Positions 1-8,093 of a DNA stretch of 64,000 nucleotides are shown piece after piece; the first letter of the stretch is position 1, and each line of letters begins with the position of its first letter. The position numbers and the translations under genes are program-made. The notes below the pieces were generated by a model. That model saw only the letters and a list, made by a program, of their open reading frames with translations. It was not told where the DNA came from and made no database searches. Source of the DNA: JAXGQD01 sp040766665 (lineage in GTDB: Bacteria; Bacillota; Clostridia; Saccharofermentanales; Fastidiosipilaceae); NCBI GenBank assembly GCA_040766665.1, contig JAXGQD010000005.1, forward strand, positions 1-64,000. The letters are read 5' to 3'.

Positions 1-64
1 ATTTGACGCATAGATCTTCTTTCTCTTACCACCACCATCAAAGTTACGCCGTCCTTTCGGCTAG

Positions 65-94
65 TTGTGTTGGCAAAGCCACTAACACTATAAT
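65..94 (+). promoter_or_regulatory. Possible promoter of the surface-protein gene
   Basis: A perfect TATAAT lies at 89-94. A weak -35 match, TTGTGT at 65-70, sits 18 bases upstream. This would give an untranslated leader of about 110 bases before the gene starting at 212. I see no riboswitch or other structure in the rest of 1-211. Confidence 0.35.
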
Positions 95-211
95 AGACTA
101 GTAATATTAGTATTGTTCTTTTGTGGTGTTGGCTGTCGACAAATGACGTGTGACACCGTTTGAACGCGTGAGTGAATTATTGTTTGAGTATTGAGTGGTT
201 GGAGGTTGATT

Positions 212-3200
212 ATGAAATCACATTTGAAAAGGGCTTACAAAAATCTGGCATTAATATTGATAGTGGTATTCCTATTCAATGCCATGCCTATAACGGCGTC
301 CGAGCTAAATGTCGATGAGCCAGAAACCGTTGCAGCAACACAAGTTGCTGAAACGAGCTTGGATAATTCGGTTATACCGGAGGATGTCATTGAAATACCA
401 CATAAGGTTGAATCTGAACCTGCAGTAGATGCCTCATTACCGAATGTGAACGAGCAGGTTGGTGAAACGCTTGAGTCACCTTCAATCGAGGTAGAACCTA
501 TTGAATCGGTTGCCCCTGTTCCCGATGTTGAGCCTATTGAAGACATCGAGACCGAAACACCGGTAATGGAAAATGATGAGAATGTCTCCGAAACTCCAGC
601 TAAAGATGAAAATGGGGCGAGTAAGCAAGACAAAGAAGAAGGTGATGCGGCTTCTATCGAGCTGGAAACTAACAACGAAGTTCAGTCATCAGATATAGGA
701 TTATTTGCCATTGGCAGTCCTGGAGAGTACGAAATAGATACGTCAGCGATTGCCCTTGATGTAATATTGCAAGGTACATCGATAAATGACCACACTGTTC
801 CTGTAAAACTATGGGTTGGGAAAGAGGGTGGTACTAAGTATGTTTATCTTGCCGTTAAATCCACTCACGACATACAATACATAACTCTTCAGGGGAAGAC
901 CGTTAACCGAACCGATACTACTAATTTTCATGAATATAATCCTTGGGTGTCGATTATCATTGATGGTGTAGAGTATCAACCGGATGATTTGAATGGGAGC
1001 ACTAACAAATCCCATTGGACAGTGGTTCGCTATTCATTTGACATCATTGATCTTGAAGACGATTTGCAATATGACTTCTTTATAAAAGGAATAGGCGGGG
1101 GACATGATGTTGGTGGGACATTTATAGTCAATCCGCCAAAAGTAGAGGCTAAAGTTACAAAATCTTGGGTAGGGGGATCAACTGTTGAAGCCTATGCCAA
1201 AGTTCAGTTATATCGTAAATCTGTGAATATGGTTGAAAGGCAACCTGTTGGGAATCCGGTGGAATTAACACCAGCTACTCCCAGTTATACGTGGTCGGAC
1301 TTGCCTAAGACTGATGCGCTCGGTTATCTCTATACTTACACAATTAGTGAAATTGAATCAGGTGGAGGATATACACCAGTTAATCCTGACGGCGAACCAG
1401 TCGCAGGCGAGACATTCTCTTGGAAACTGACTAACGTTTACAAAGCTACCGGTAACTGGGTGCCAATGGTATCGAAAGCACTGAATGCTGGTGGTCGCAC
1501 GCTCGAGGCTGATGAATTCAGCTTTCAGCTAAAACAAGGAGACATAGTACTTCAGACGAAGACGAACGCTGCCGACGGTAGCGTGACGTTTGATGCTCTT
1601 AATTACACTCAGGCTGATATTGGAAAGACTTACACGTACACGATCTCAGAAGTTGCCGGTTCGGAAGGCGGCATGACCTATGATCCGATGGTCGTGACGA
1701 TTACGGTCACGGTAGTTGATGCCGGTGGTGGTGTACTGACTGTTACTCCGGAGTATCCAGAAGATAAGGAGTTCAACAATACATATATTGCCAAAGGTTC
1801 ATGGACGCCTGAAGTCACGAAAGCGTTGGATGCTGGCGGCCGTTTGTTAGAAGCGGACGAGTTTGAATTTGAGTTAATAGATGCAGATGGCGATGTGATT
1901 GATACAGCCAAGAATGCAGCTGATGGCAGCGTAACCTTTGCAGCCATTGGTTACACTCAAGCCGACATCGGCAAAACGTACACCTACACGATCAAAGAAG
2001 TGGTAGGTTCAGAAGGCGGCATGACCTATGATCCGATGGTCGTGACGATTACGGTCACGGTAGTTGATGCCGGTAACGGTATCCTGACGGTAACGCCGAC
2101 GTATCCTGAGGATATAGAGTTCAATAACAGCTATGTGGCGACGGGTGAATGGATGCCTGAAGTCGACAAAGTGTTGGCGGGACGTACTCTAAAGGATGGT
2201 GAGTTCACGTTTGAACTTCAAACCGGTGATGGTGAGTTGCTACAGACCGTCGCGAACGATGCTGACGGTAAAGTAACTTTCGACGCCATTGCCTACGATC
2301 AGGATGATATCGGCAAAGAGTTCACCTACAAGATCTTGGAAGTCATTCCTGTAGAAGGTGATGACGCACATGAAGACGGTATGACCTATGATTCGATGGT
2401 AATCGAGATTAAAGTCATGGTGGCCGATGCTGGCAACGGCGAGCTAGAAGTAACCCCGACTTATCCGGAAGACAGTGTATTTAACAATGAGTACGCGGCC
2501 GAAGGTAGTATCGTTCTGAAAGTACAAAAGATTCTGACAGGCAGAGATATCAAGGCTGAAGAATTCGAGTTCCAGTTGCGTGATGAAGAAGAAAACGTCT
2601 TGCAGACGATGGCGAATGCCAGAGACGGACTGGTTGCTTTTGATTACATCCAGTACAACCAAGATGATATTGGTAAGACGTTTACATACTCGATCGTCGA
2701 AGTAGCGGGAAGCGAAAACGGCATGACCTACGCCGAAAACTTGGTCACGGTCACTGTTCTGGTTGAAGATGCAGGAGATGGCGAGCTTAAACTAACGGTT
2801 ACCTATGATGCCGAAGTCTTTAATGATGATGAGTTAGCTGTCTTTGAAAACACGTATGAAGCTGTTGGCTACTTTGATCTAGAGGGCATGAAAGTTCTCG
2901 AGGGACGTGATTTGGTCGAAGGTGAATTCGAGTTTGAGTTACTTGATGCAGATGACAATATCCTGCAGACCGTTAAGAACGACGCCGAAGGTAAGATTGT
3001 GTTTGACACCATCAGCTTCGATCAAGATTCGATAAATAAAAAGATTGCCTTTGCCGTCAGAGAAAAAGCCGGTACAAACGGCAATATCGTGTACGACGCA
3101 ACGGTGATTGAGTTTGAACTCGAAGTGAAAGATTTGGGCAATGGTGCTCTTGAAATCACCGCTGTTGAGCCGTTTGAGATTGAGTTTAATAACGAGTGGC

Positions 3201-4012
3201 AGCTGAAAGACATTTCAGCAAAGAAGATCTGGGTCGGTGCCGAAGGTGAAGTCCCGGTTGTCTGGTTCAAACTGCAGCGCACCGTTGAAGGTGAGGATGC
3301 GGTCGACGTACCGGATGCTGAGATCATGAAACTGGATGGTGTGACGGAAGTCACGTGGACTGGACTTGAAGTATTTGACGTCGACGGCAATGAGTACGTG
3401 TACTCCGTCGTTGAAGTCGATGCAGATGGTGAACCGGCTGTTCCGATGTACTATGAAAAAGTAGAAAACGGTCTTGAAGTGACGAATACATTCGTCATTC
3501 CTGATCCGGTCATGATCGATCCGCAGATACAAAAGAATGTGGTGGGAGAAGGTGCACCGCCGCTTGCAGGATTCAAGTTTGAGTTGAAGGCGATTACGGA
3601 AAATGCACCGCTGCCTGAAGGCAGTATGGAAGGCATCAAGGTAGTCGTGAAACTCGGTGCTGGTACTGCAGAGTTTGGTGAGATCACATTCACTGAGCCA
3701 GGTGTCTATGTCTACGAAGTGCGAGAGCTCAAGGGTGATGATACGAGATTCGCCTATGATACGACCGTCTACGTGATGACAGTGACTGTGACACGTGAGG
3801 GCAATGCACTTGTAGCAGCGACGGAGTTTACTCCGCAAGGCGGTGAGACAGCCGTTGAGGCACTCGTCTTCACAAATAAATTCACAGCGCCTCCGCCTCC
3901 GCCGGGAGTTCCAAAGACAGGAGAGACAGCGCCACTTGTTGTGTTGCCGATCATCTTGTTGTTGGCGGCTGGTGTATTGATCATCGTGCGCAGAAAGCAT
4001 GAGAAGTCATGA
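212..4012 (+). CDS. LPXTG-type cell-wall surface protein with pilin isopeptide-linkage repeats
   Basis: A 1266-residue secreted adhesin or pilin-like protein. The ATG at 212 is preferred over an upstream in-frame TTG because GGAGGT lies at 201-206. A basic, hydrophobic signal peptide (about residues 1-30) is followed by an acidic Glu/Pro/Val-rich linker to about residue 160. An N-terminal domain and a Cna-B-like domain follow (KSWVGG, about 310-410). Five tandem repeats of about 116 residues then run over bases 1450-3195, each with the signature GMTYDPMV...FNN of streptococcal-type pilin isopeptide domains (family knowledge: Lys-Asn self-crosslinks). A second Cna-B-like domain (KKIWVGAEG) and a last pilin-like domain precede a Pro run, VPKTG near residue 1233, a membrane helix and a basic tail (RRKHEKS). 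Sortase anchoring is inferred, since no sortase gene is in the window. Repeats 1 and 2 share 63 identical bases. Confidence 0.9.
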   Translation: MKSHLKRAYKNLALILIVVFLFNAMPITASELNVDEPETVAATQVAETSLDNSVIPEDVIEIPHKVESEPAVDASLPNVNEQVGETLESPSIEVEPIESVAPVPDVEPIEDIETETPVMENDENVSETPAKDENGASKQDKEEGDAASIELETNNEVQSSDIGLFAIGSPGEYEIDTSAIALDVILQGTSINDHTVPVKLWVGKEGGTKYVYLAVKSTHDIQYITLQGKTVNRTDTTNFHEYNPWVSIIIDGVEYQPDDLNGSTNKSHWTVVRYSFDIIDLEDDLQYDFFIKGIGGGHDVGGTFIVNPPKVEAKVTKSWVGGSTVEAYAKVQLYRKSVNMVERQPVGNPVELTPATPSYTWSDLPKTDALGYLYTYTISEIESGGGYTPVNPDGEPVAGETFSWKLTNVYKATGNWVPMVSKALNAGGRTLEADEFSFQLKQGDIVLQTKTNAADGSVTFDALNYTQADIGKTYTYTISEVAGSEGGMTYDPMVVTITVTVVDAGGGVLTVTPEYPEDKEFNNTYIAKGSWTPEVTKALDAGGRLLEADEFEFELIDADGDVIDTAKNAADGSVTFAAIGYTQADIGKTYTYTIKEVVGSEGGMTYDPMVVTITVTVVDAGNGILTVTPTYPEDIEFNNSYVATGEWMPEVDKVLAGRTLKDGEFTFELQTGDGELLQTVANDADGKVTFDAIAYDQDDIGKEFTYKILEVIPVEGDDAHEDGMTYDSMVIEIKVMVADAGNGELEVTPTYPEDSVFNNEYAAEGSIVLKVQKILTGRDIKAEEFEFQLRDEEENVLQTMANARDGLVAFDYIQYNQDDIGKTFTYSIVEVAGSENGMTYAENLVTVTVLVEDAGDGELKLTVTYDAEVFNDDELAVFENTYEAVGYFDLEGMKVLEGRDLVEGEFEFELLDADDNILQTVKNDAEGKIVFDTISFDQDSINKKIAFAVREKAGTNGNIVYDATVIEFELEVKDLGNGALEITAVEPFEIEFNNEWQLKDISAKKIWVGAEGEVPVVWFKLQRTVEGEDAVDVPDAEIMKLDGVTEVTWTGLEVFDVDGNEYVYSVVEVDADGEPAVPMYYEKVENGLEVTNTFVIPDPVMIDPQIQKNVVGEGAPPLAGFKFELKAITENAPLPEGSMEGIKVVVKLGAGTAEFGEITFTEPGVYVYEVRELKGDDTRFAYDTTVYVMTVTVTREGNALVAATEFTPQGGETAVEALVFTNKFTAPPPPPGVPKTGETAPLVVLPIILLLAAGVLIIVRRKHEKS
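1664..1726 (+). repeat. 63-bp exact direct repeat, copy 1, in the surface-protein gene
   Basis: Bases 1664-1726 are identical to 2012-2074, offset by 348 bases, which equals one 116-residue protein repeat. The other repeats in the gene have diverged at the DNA level, so this pair points to a recent duplication or gene conversion between adjacent repeats. Confidence 0.9.
2012..2074 (+). repeat. 63-bp exact direct repeat, copy 2, in the surface-protein gene
   Basis: Second copy of the repeat at 1664-1726. It encodes the GMTYDPMVVTITVTVVDAG stretch of pilin repeat 2. Confidence 0.9.
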
Positions 4013-4045
4013 TCTTGCTTAGCTGAGCATGAATAACGACTACTT

Positions 4046-4075
4046 GAAAAGGCCGCCTTCGGGCGGCCTTTTCAT
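4046..4075 (+). terminator. Rho-independent terminator after the surface-protein gene
   Basis: The hairpin GAAAAGGCCGCC-TTCG-GGCGGCCTTTTC has a perfect 12-bp stem and a UUCG tetraloop. It ends in TTTTC and starts about 34 bases after the stop codon. Confidence 0.85.
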
Positions 4076-4079
4076 CGTG

Positions 4080-4145
4080 GTGCGCCGGGCATGGCGCTTC
4101 ATATGGGGGTGTAAGTCCCCTGCACGGGTAGGTAACGACCAAGTG
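4080..4145 (+). mobile_element. Probable 5' fragment of a group II intron
   Basis: The stretch begins GTGCGCC, matching the GUGYG 5' boundary of bacterial group II introns. It continues with the pattern GGGCATGGCGC...GGGGGTGTAAGTCCCC...GGTAGGTAACGACCAAG, which resembles domain I of bacterial introns. No intron-encoded reverse transcriptase and no domain V follow; a terminator-like hairpin starts at 4181. If correct, this is a truncated remnant. The identification rests on remembered similarity and was not searched. Confidence 0.4.
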
Positions 4146-4180
4146 GATTGTATTCGTTTTGTTGTAGGATGCCAACACAG

Positions 4181-4224
4181 AACTCAGTGGTTGATTCGAA
4201 ATCAGCTACTGAGTTTTTTCTTTT
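4181..4224 (+). terminator. Terminator-like hairpin with U-tract
   Basis: AACTCAGT at 4181-4188 pairs with ACTGAGTT at 4208-4215. An inner GTTGAT/ATCAGC stem (with one G-T pair) closes on TCGA. A T-rich run continues to 4224. No gene immediately upstream needs it; it may belong to the remnant element at 4080. The rest of 4225-4314 shows nothing recognisable. Confidence 0.6.
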
Positions 4225-4314
4225 CTAGACGTGTCGGTGCTTGCACATTAGTAGCGTATCAGACATTACCCGAGATCGAAATGCTCTTTCAGGTCGGTAG
4301 TCGTAAGTTAATTG

Positions 4315-5166
4315 TTAAAAGTGAAGGTTACGAATTTCGGTAGGTGAGCAGTTCATCACTTTGCGAAAGGTGCGGGCAAAATGTGAGGCGGAATGAAAGC
4401 CACACTGAAAGCTGATGTCGTCCATGTTAAAATTCGGTTCGGCCAGTAGCTCGACCGCCTGCTTGATGCGCAGTTGAATGAGAAATTCATGGGGTGTCTG
4501 TCGCATCTCCCTTTTAAACTTACGAATGAAGTAATGCGGATTAAGGTTGAGACTCTCCGCGATCTTTTGAATGCTCACTTCTTCGGCTAAATGTGCGCGA
4601 TAGTAGTCGACGGCAGCAGCAATGTAGGAGCTGATCGCCTGCTGCGGCGCATCTTCCGCTTCGGTGAATCTCTTCAAGATCGCCTGCAGTACCAATGAAA
4701 CGGCTTGTTCATCCAGCAGCGGTTGATGCATCACACGCATCAATTTGCTGAACTGCATTACCGTCTCTTCGGCTGGCGCCTTGCGGTGCGGTAGGCCGCC
4801 AACGCTGCTGTATATATAATCGTAGTAAGCCTCGGCAGTTCGACCGTTGAAATGGATCCATTGGAATTCGGTTTTCTCGGTAATTGCCCGATAAGCGTGT
4901 GGCATTTTGCAGTTCAATAAAAATAATTCACCCGGGCCAACCGTGCACGATTGCCCCTCGCTTTCGATTTGCAGCTGTCCTTCGCGTACATAAATGAGCA
5001 AAAACATGTCCAGATAATCTCTGCGGATGGCATAATCCGGATTGCAGAAAAAATGCCCCACCAGCAACAAGTAATAGAGACATTGTTTGGCAAAGGTGGA
5101 GGGAATGTGTGCCCGGATGTATGATAGCGCGTCGGCACCCGGATCGATTACGGCGATTTCTTTCAT
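4315..5166 (-). CDS. AraC-family transcriptional regulator
   Basis: A cytoplasmic one-component regulator of about 283 residues. The N-terminal half is cupin-like (YVREGQLQIES, then VGPGELFLLN). The C-terminal 100 residues carry two helix-turn-helix motifs, IQKIAESLNLNPHYFIRKFK and MDDISFQCGFHSASHFARTF, typical of AraC proteins that sense sugars. The ATG at 5166 is favoured over an in-frame GTG at 5175 because AAGGGG sits 8 bases upstream of it. It is encoded on the same strand as, and downstream of, the isomerase-dehydrogenase pair at 5280-7317, with a terminator at 5219-5259 between, so it probably has its own promoter and may control that pair (inference). Confidence 0.88.
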   Translation of the reverse strand: MKEIAVIDPGADALSYIRAHIPSTFAKQCLYYLLLVGHFFCNPDYAIRRDYLDMFLLIYVREGQLQIESEGQSCTVGPGELFLLNCKMPHAYRAITEKTEFQWIHFNGRTAEAYYDYIYSSVGGLPHRKAPAEETVMQFSKLMRVMHQPLLDEQAVSLVLQAILKRFTEAEDAPQQAISSYIAAAVDYYRAHLAEEVSIQKIAESLNLNPHYFIRKFKREMRQTPHEFLIQLRIKQAVELLAEPNFNMDDISFQCGFHSASHFARTFRKVMNCSPTEIRNLHF

Positions 5167-5218
5167 CTCTTGCACCCCTTATATCTTAGGAAGTCATCAT
5201 TAGTATAGCGATTTCAAA

Positions 5219-5259
5219 GGATAAATTAAAAAGAGAAGGAGTATAACTCGCTTCTCTTT
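5219..5259 (-). terminator. Rho-independent terminator of the isomerase-dehydrogenase operon
   Basis: On the minus strand AAAGAGAAG pairs with CTTCTCTTT (5251-5259 with 5230-5238). An inner GAGT/ACTC extension strengthens the stem, and TTTTTAATTT follows. It begins about 20 bases past the stop of the gene ending at 5280. Confidence 0.8.
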
Positions 5260-5279
5260 CGATGAGGAGAGGGGGAAGC

Positions 5280-6170
5280 TTAGTTGGTGAAACCGACCGA
5301 GGCGAGGTAGGCACGCGTGCGCGCGGCAATCTCCAGGGGCAGATCAAAGGTCTTGACCGGGAATAAATCTTGTTCCACAACGACCCATCCTTCATAGCCT
5401 GTAGCTACCAATGTAGCATGGAAAGCGGAAAAATCGATGCTACCTTTGCCGGGCTCGACCATGATATCTTCGGTGACGGCTTTTGCAAAGGACCAACCCT
5501 GCTCATCCATGGCCACCTTTACGCTGAGGTCACAATCTTTGATGTGGATGTAGGGAATGCGGTTGTGGTGTTTTTGATAGAAGCTGATGGGTTCGCCTCC
5601 GCCGTAGACGTGATGCCCGGTATCAAAACACAGCTGAACTGTTTCATCGGTGTCGTTCAGTAGACGCTCAATCTGCGCCTCGGTTTGTACGTGACAGTCG
5701 ACATGAGGGTGGAAGCAGGCGATGTAACCAGTTTGTTTGACCCGTTCGGCAACCTTTTGAACATTGCGAACGTAAGTGTCCCATTCAATCTGAGACAATT
5801 CGGGTTCCATGACGGTTTCTCCGGTTTCCAGATCGGTATACATGGCGGGCAGGAGGACGATGTATTTGGCGTCGGGGAAGTGTTTGAGCAATTCGGCCAT
5901 CTCGTCAACTGCGCTAAGCATGCCGTCGACCGACGCATCGTCCAGAAAGTTACCTCCACAGGTAGCGGCTACCAGTCCCAGCTTGCGCGTTGCCAAAGCC
6001 TCTTGCAGTTCTACGGGTGAGTTGGGGAAATAACCCCAAGGTCCCAGCTCAACACCGGCATAGCCGGCCTGCTGCATTTCGTCCATGCAGCGTTGCCAGG
6101 AAGGTTGTTTGTCATGTTGAGGAAACCAGACGCCCCAGGAATCGGGGGCTGTTCCGACTTTAATAGACAT
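5280..6170 (-). CDS. Xylose-isomerase-like TIM-barrel protein, IolE (inosose dehydratase) type
   Basis: A 296-residue protein of the AP-endonuclease-2/xylose-isomerase superfamily. The opening MSIKVGTAPDSWGVW closely resembles inosose dehydratases of the IolE group. Candidate metal and catalytic residues are visible in the expected order: VELGPWG near residue 41, FHPHVDCH near 153, CFDTGHHVYGGG near 180, YIHIKD near 206 and VVVEQD near 267. The length is usual for the family. GAAAGGAG precedes the ATG at a good distance. It lies 19 bases downstream of a Gfo/Idh/MocA dehydrogenase, so the two form an operon for a polyol or keto-sugar. Related enzymes also include epimerases and isomerases, so the substrate is uncertain. 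Confidence 0.85.
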   Translation of the reverse strand: MSIKVGTAPDSWGVWFPQHDKQPSWQRCMDEMQQAGYAGVELGPWGYFPNSPVELQEALATRKLGLVAATCGGNFLDDASVDGMLSAVDEMAELLKHFPDAKYIVLLPAMYTDLETGETVMEPELSQIEWDTYVRNVQKVAERVKQTGYIACFHPHVDCHVQTEAQIERLLNDTDETVQLCFDTGHHVYGGGEPISFYQKHHNRIPYIHIKDCDLSVKVAMDEQGWSFAKAVTEDIMVEPGKGSIDFSAFHATLVATGYEGWVVVEQDLFPVKTFDLPLEIAARTRAYLASVGFTN

Positions 6171-6189
6171 AGTGATACTCCTTTCTTAC

Positions 6190-7317
6190 TCAGCGGACAT
6201 TAATCCAGCTGCGAGCGGCGGCCGATTCCAATATAGCGCCGACGGTACGATCGATGCGTGCGCCGAAATCAAAGGTGCAGGTATAGTCGGAACCATGAGT
6301 GATGGCCCGGAACAGTTCGTGCACTTCCAGTACCTTCATATCGTTATAGGCAATAGCGATGCCGCCAGCCGGTTGAAAGGCGGAGTATCCTTTATGGTGA
6401 GGGTTGAGCAGGACGGTGCGAAAGCCCCGATCCGCTTCCTCATCGGAGCGGAAATAGACCTGCACTTCACCCATGCGCTCCAAATCATAATAGACCGAAC
6501 CTTCAGTGCCCTGAATCTCATAGGCCAGACGATTTTTGCGCCCTGTCGCAACACGGCTGGCGGCTAGTTGCCCCACTGCGCCGTTGGCATAGCGAGCCAT
6601 GACGGTGATGACATCGTCATTCTCGACAGTTGCCAGTTCCTGTGCACCTGCGGCAACCGGTCTTTCGGTGATAAAGGTATCGGCTACAGCTTGAACCGCT
6701 GCGATGTCACCCATGACCATCTGCGAAATGCTGAGCAGATGTGTACCCAAATCACCCAAAGCGCCACTGCCGGAAAATTTGTTGATATGTCGCCAGGTGA
6801 TTGGCAGGGAGGGATCAAGCAGGCCGTCCTGATCGTATGTGCCGATAAAGCGCATGATTTTGCCCAATCTTCCGCTTTTTACCAGTTCGGCCACATAGGC
6901 GTTGGCCGGATTCATGGTGTTGTTGAAGCCGACATAGTTGACTACACCGGCTTTGGCTGCCATAGCAGCCAGTTCGGCAGACTCGGCAGGGGAGATGGAG
7001 AGTGGTTTTTCGCAGTACACGTGTTTGCCGTTTTCGAGAGCCGCTTTGGCAACCTCGTAATGGAAGGCGTTCGGTGTTGCGATGTCGACCAAATCGACTT
7101 GCGGATCGCTCACGACCTCCTTCCAGTCAGCAGTGTAGCGCTTGTAGCCCAGCAACTCGTGGGCGGCACGGGCTGCTTCCAAGTTGGCATCGGCTACGAT
7201 TTCATATTCCGGAACACCGGATTCTTTACCGAAGAGCATGAGTGAAATCATGATGGCGGCACTGTGGGCTTTGCCCATCCAGCCTGCCCCGACCAAGCCG
7301 ATTCTGATTGTACGCAT
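6190..7317 (-). CDS. Gfo/Idh/MocA-family oxidoreductase (inositol dehydrogenase-like)
   Basis: A 375-residue NAD(P)-dependent sugar or polyol dehydrogenase. The Rossmann start is IGLVGAGWMGKAHSAA (residues 4-19). The family motif VYCEKPLS is near residue 100, and WRHINKFSGSGALGDLGTH near 190 carries residues of the substrate site. I chose ATG 7317 because GGGAGGTG lies just upstream; the frame extends to 7422 without a ribosome site. It is the first gene of a two-gene operon with the IolE-like protein, a pairing typical of inositol or related sugar catabolism. There is no sugar transporter nearby, so uptake must be encoded elsewhere. Confidence 0.87.
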   Translation of the reverse strand: MRTIRIGLVGAGWMGKAHSAAIMISLMLFGKESGVPEYEIVADANLEAARAAHELLGYKRYTADWKEVVSDPQVDLVDIATPNAFHYEVAKAALENGKHVYCEKPLSISPAESAELAAMAAKAGVVNYVGFNNTMNPANAYVAELVKSGRLGKIMRFIGTYDQDGLLDPSLPITWRHINKFSGSGALGDLGTHLLSISQMVMGDIAAVQAVADTFITERPVAAGAQELATVENDDVITVMARYANGAVGQLAASRVATGRKNRLAYEIQGTEGSVYYDLERMGEVQVYFRSDEEADRGFRTVLLNPHHKGYSAFQPAGGIAIAYNDMKVLEVHELFRAITHGSDYTCTFDFGARIDRTVGAILESAAARSWINVR

Positions 7318-7448
7318 TGAGCACCTCCCGAAAATGTTTGAACTATTTGGATTGCTTTTTGCTTTCATTTTAGGCTGGTAAGGAAGCCTTCCGCCTTCAA
7401 GAAATCGGCTGGTATTATACATATATTGACTTTTTTATAAAATGGACT

Positions 7449-7487
7449 GTAATCATAACCACCGATGCAGCCGGCCGTTATGATTAG
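7449..7487 (-). repeat. Strong inverted repeat (hairpin)
   Basis: AATCATAAC at 7451-7459 is the exact reverse complement of GTTATGATT at 7477-7485, with partial pairing further in. On the minus strand the hairpin begins at the stop codon of the coding remnant at 7484-7685. It could be a terminator, although the following T-rich tract is about 15 bases away. Confidence 0.45.
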
Positions 7488-7685
7488 AAATGTTTAGCGA
7501 GATCCTCAAAAACCTTCTGGCTCTCTTCTATGAATTGTTTGGATAAGTCCATGACATCCTTGGATGAAGCTGTTTATCCATGCTCTACTATGCAAAATTT
7601 CGTAATGATAATACCGTGGCGCATTATTCTTCATGTACATAGCCACCCCTTTTTCAACGACCAAGCTAGAGACTTTAGAAAAGTT
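7484..7685 (-). pseudogene. Degraded C-terminal gene remnant, family uncertain
   Basis: Two minus-strand segments read like protein but lie in different frames. The first, from 7685, gives LVVEKGVAMYMKNNAPRYYH then EILHSRAW. After a shift near 7570 the second gives KDVMDLSKQFIEESQKVFED and LAKHF, ending in TAA at 7484-7486. Upstream of 7685 are stops in this frame. This looks like the tail of a decayed gene; a regulator or sugar-related enzyme is possible, but I do not recognise the family. Bases 7686-8008 are AT-rich and I see no gene in them. Confidence 0.3.
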
Positions 7686-8008
7686 TTATTAACTTCTATA
7701 GCAGAAAAAATTGATTACGAGTTGTTAATGTGTTAATTCGTTGGCAACGGATATACAATATCGAATGATATCAAGCTAAATAAATCTTAATACCTTGATA
7801 TCTTCTAAGACTTTAAACAGTTACTTATTAAATATCTTGCTAAATTTGGAGATACTGAGAACACTTTGACTGTTCGAAAAAACAACAAGGTTGTACCAGT
7901 CATCAGGCGGATATATCACCTGAATGTAAAACTAATCGTCATAATTGCCATATAATTATCAATTGACTTGTGCACTTCGTACATTTGCATTTAAAACTCA
8001 CGTAAATG

Positions 8009-8038
8009 TTTGCAGCTCTCACAATAATTATCTATACT
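8009..8038 (+). promoter_or_regulatory. Predicted promoter of the amino-acid catabolic operon
   Basis: TTTGCA at 8009-8014 and TATACT at 8033-8038 are separated by 18 bases. The start of transcription would fall near 8045, directly in front of the palindrome at 8049-8065, and the first start codon is at 8094. Confidence 0.5.
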
Positions 8039-8048
8039 ACATCTGAAT

Positions 8049-8065
8049 CTGAAACAGCGTTTCAG
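8049..8065. promoter_or_regulatory. Palindromic operator, IclR/KdgR-like
   Basis: CTGAAACAGCGTTTCAG is a perfect 7-bp inverted repeat with a 3-base centre. Its core TGAAAC-N3-GTTTCA matches the operator style of IclR-family regulators such as KdgR (established knowledge). It lies over the expected transcription start of the operon beginning at 8094, so binding would repress. The IclR-type gene at 16298-17067, at the far end of the operon, is the natural candidate (inference). Confidence 0.6.
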
Positions 8066-8093
8066 AAAATATGAACAAATAAGGAGAAGTGTC

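Noticed and set aside
3215..4000. Minus-strand open frame of 261 codons over the end of the surface-protein gene
   Set aside because: It lies inside the repeats of a clear LPXTG protein, has no ribosome site and its translation is low-quality and Arg/His-rich.
4029..4343. Plus-strand frame of 104 codons after the surface-protein gene
   Set aside because: It runs through a terminator hairpin, the intron-like fragment and a second terminator; composition is not protein-like.
6568..7245. Plus-strand frame of 225 codons antisense to the MocA-type dehydrogenase
   Set aside because: The opposite strand carries all family motifs, and this frame has no start signal.
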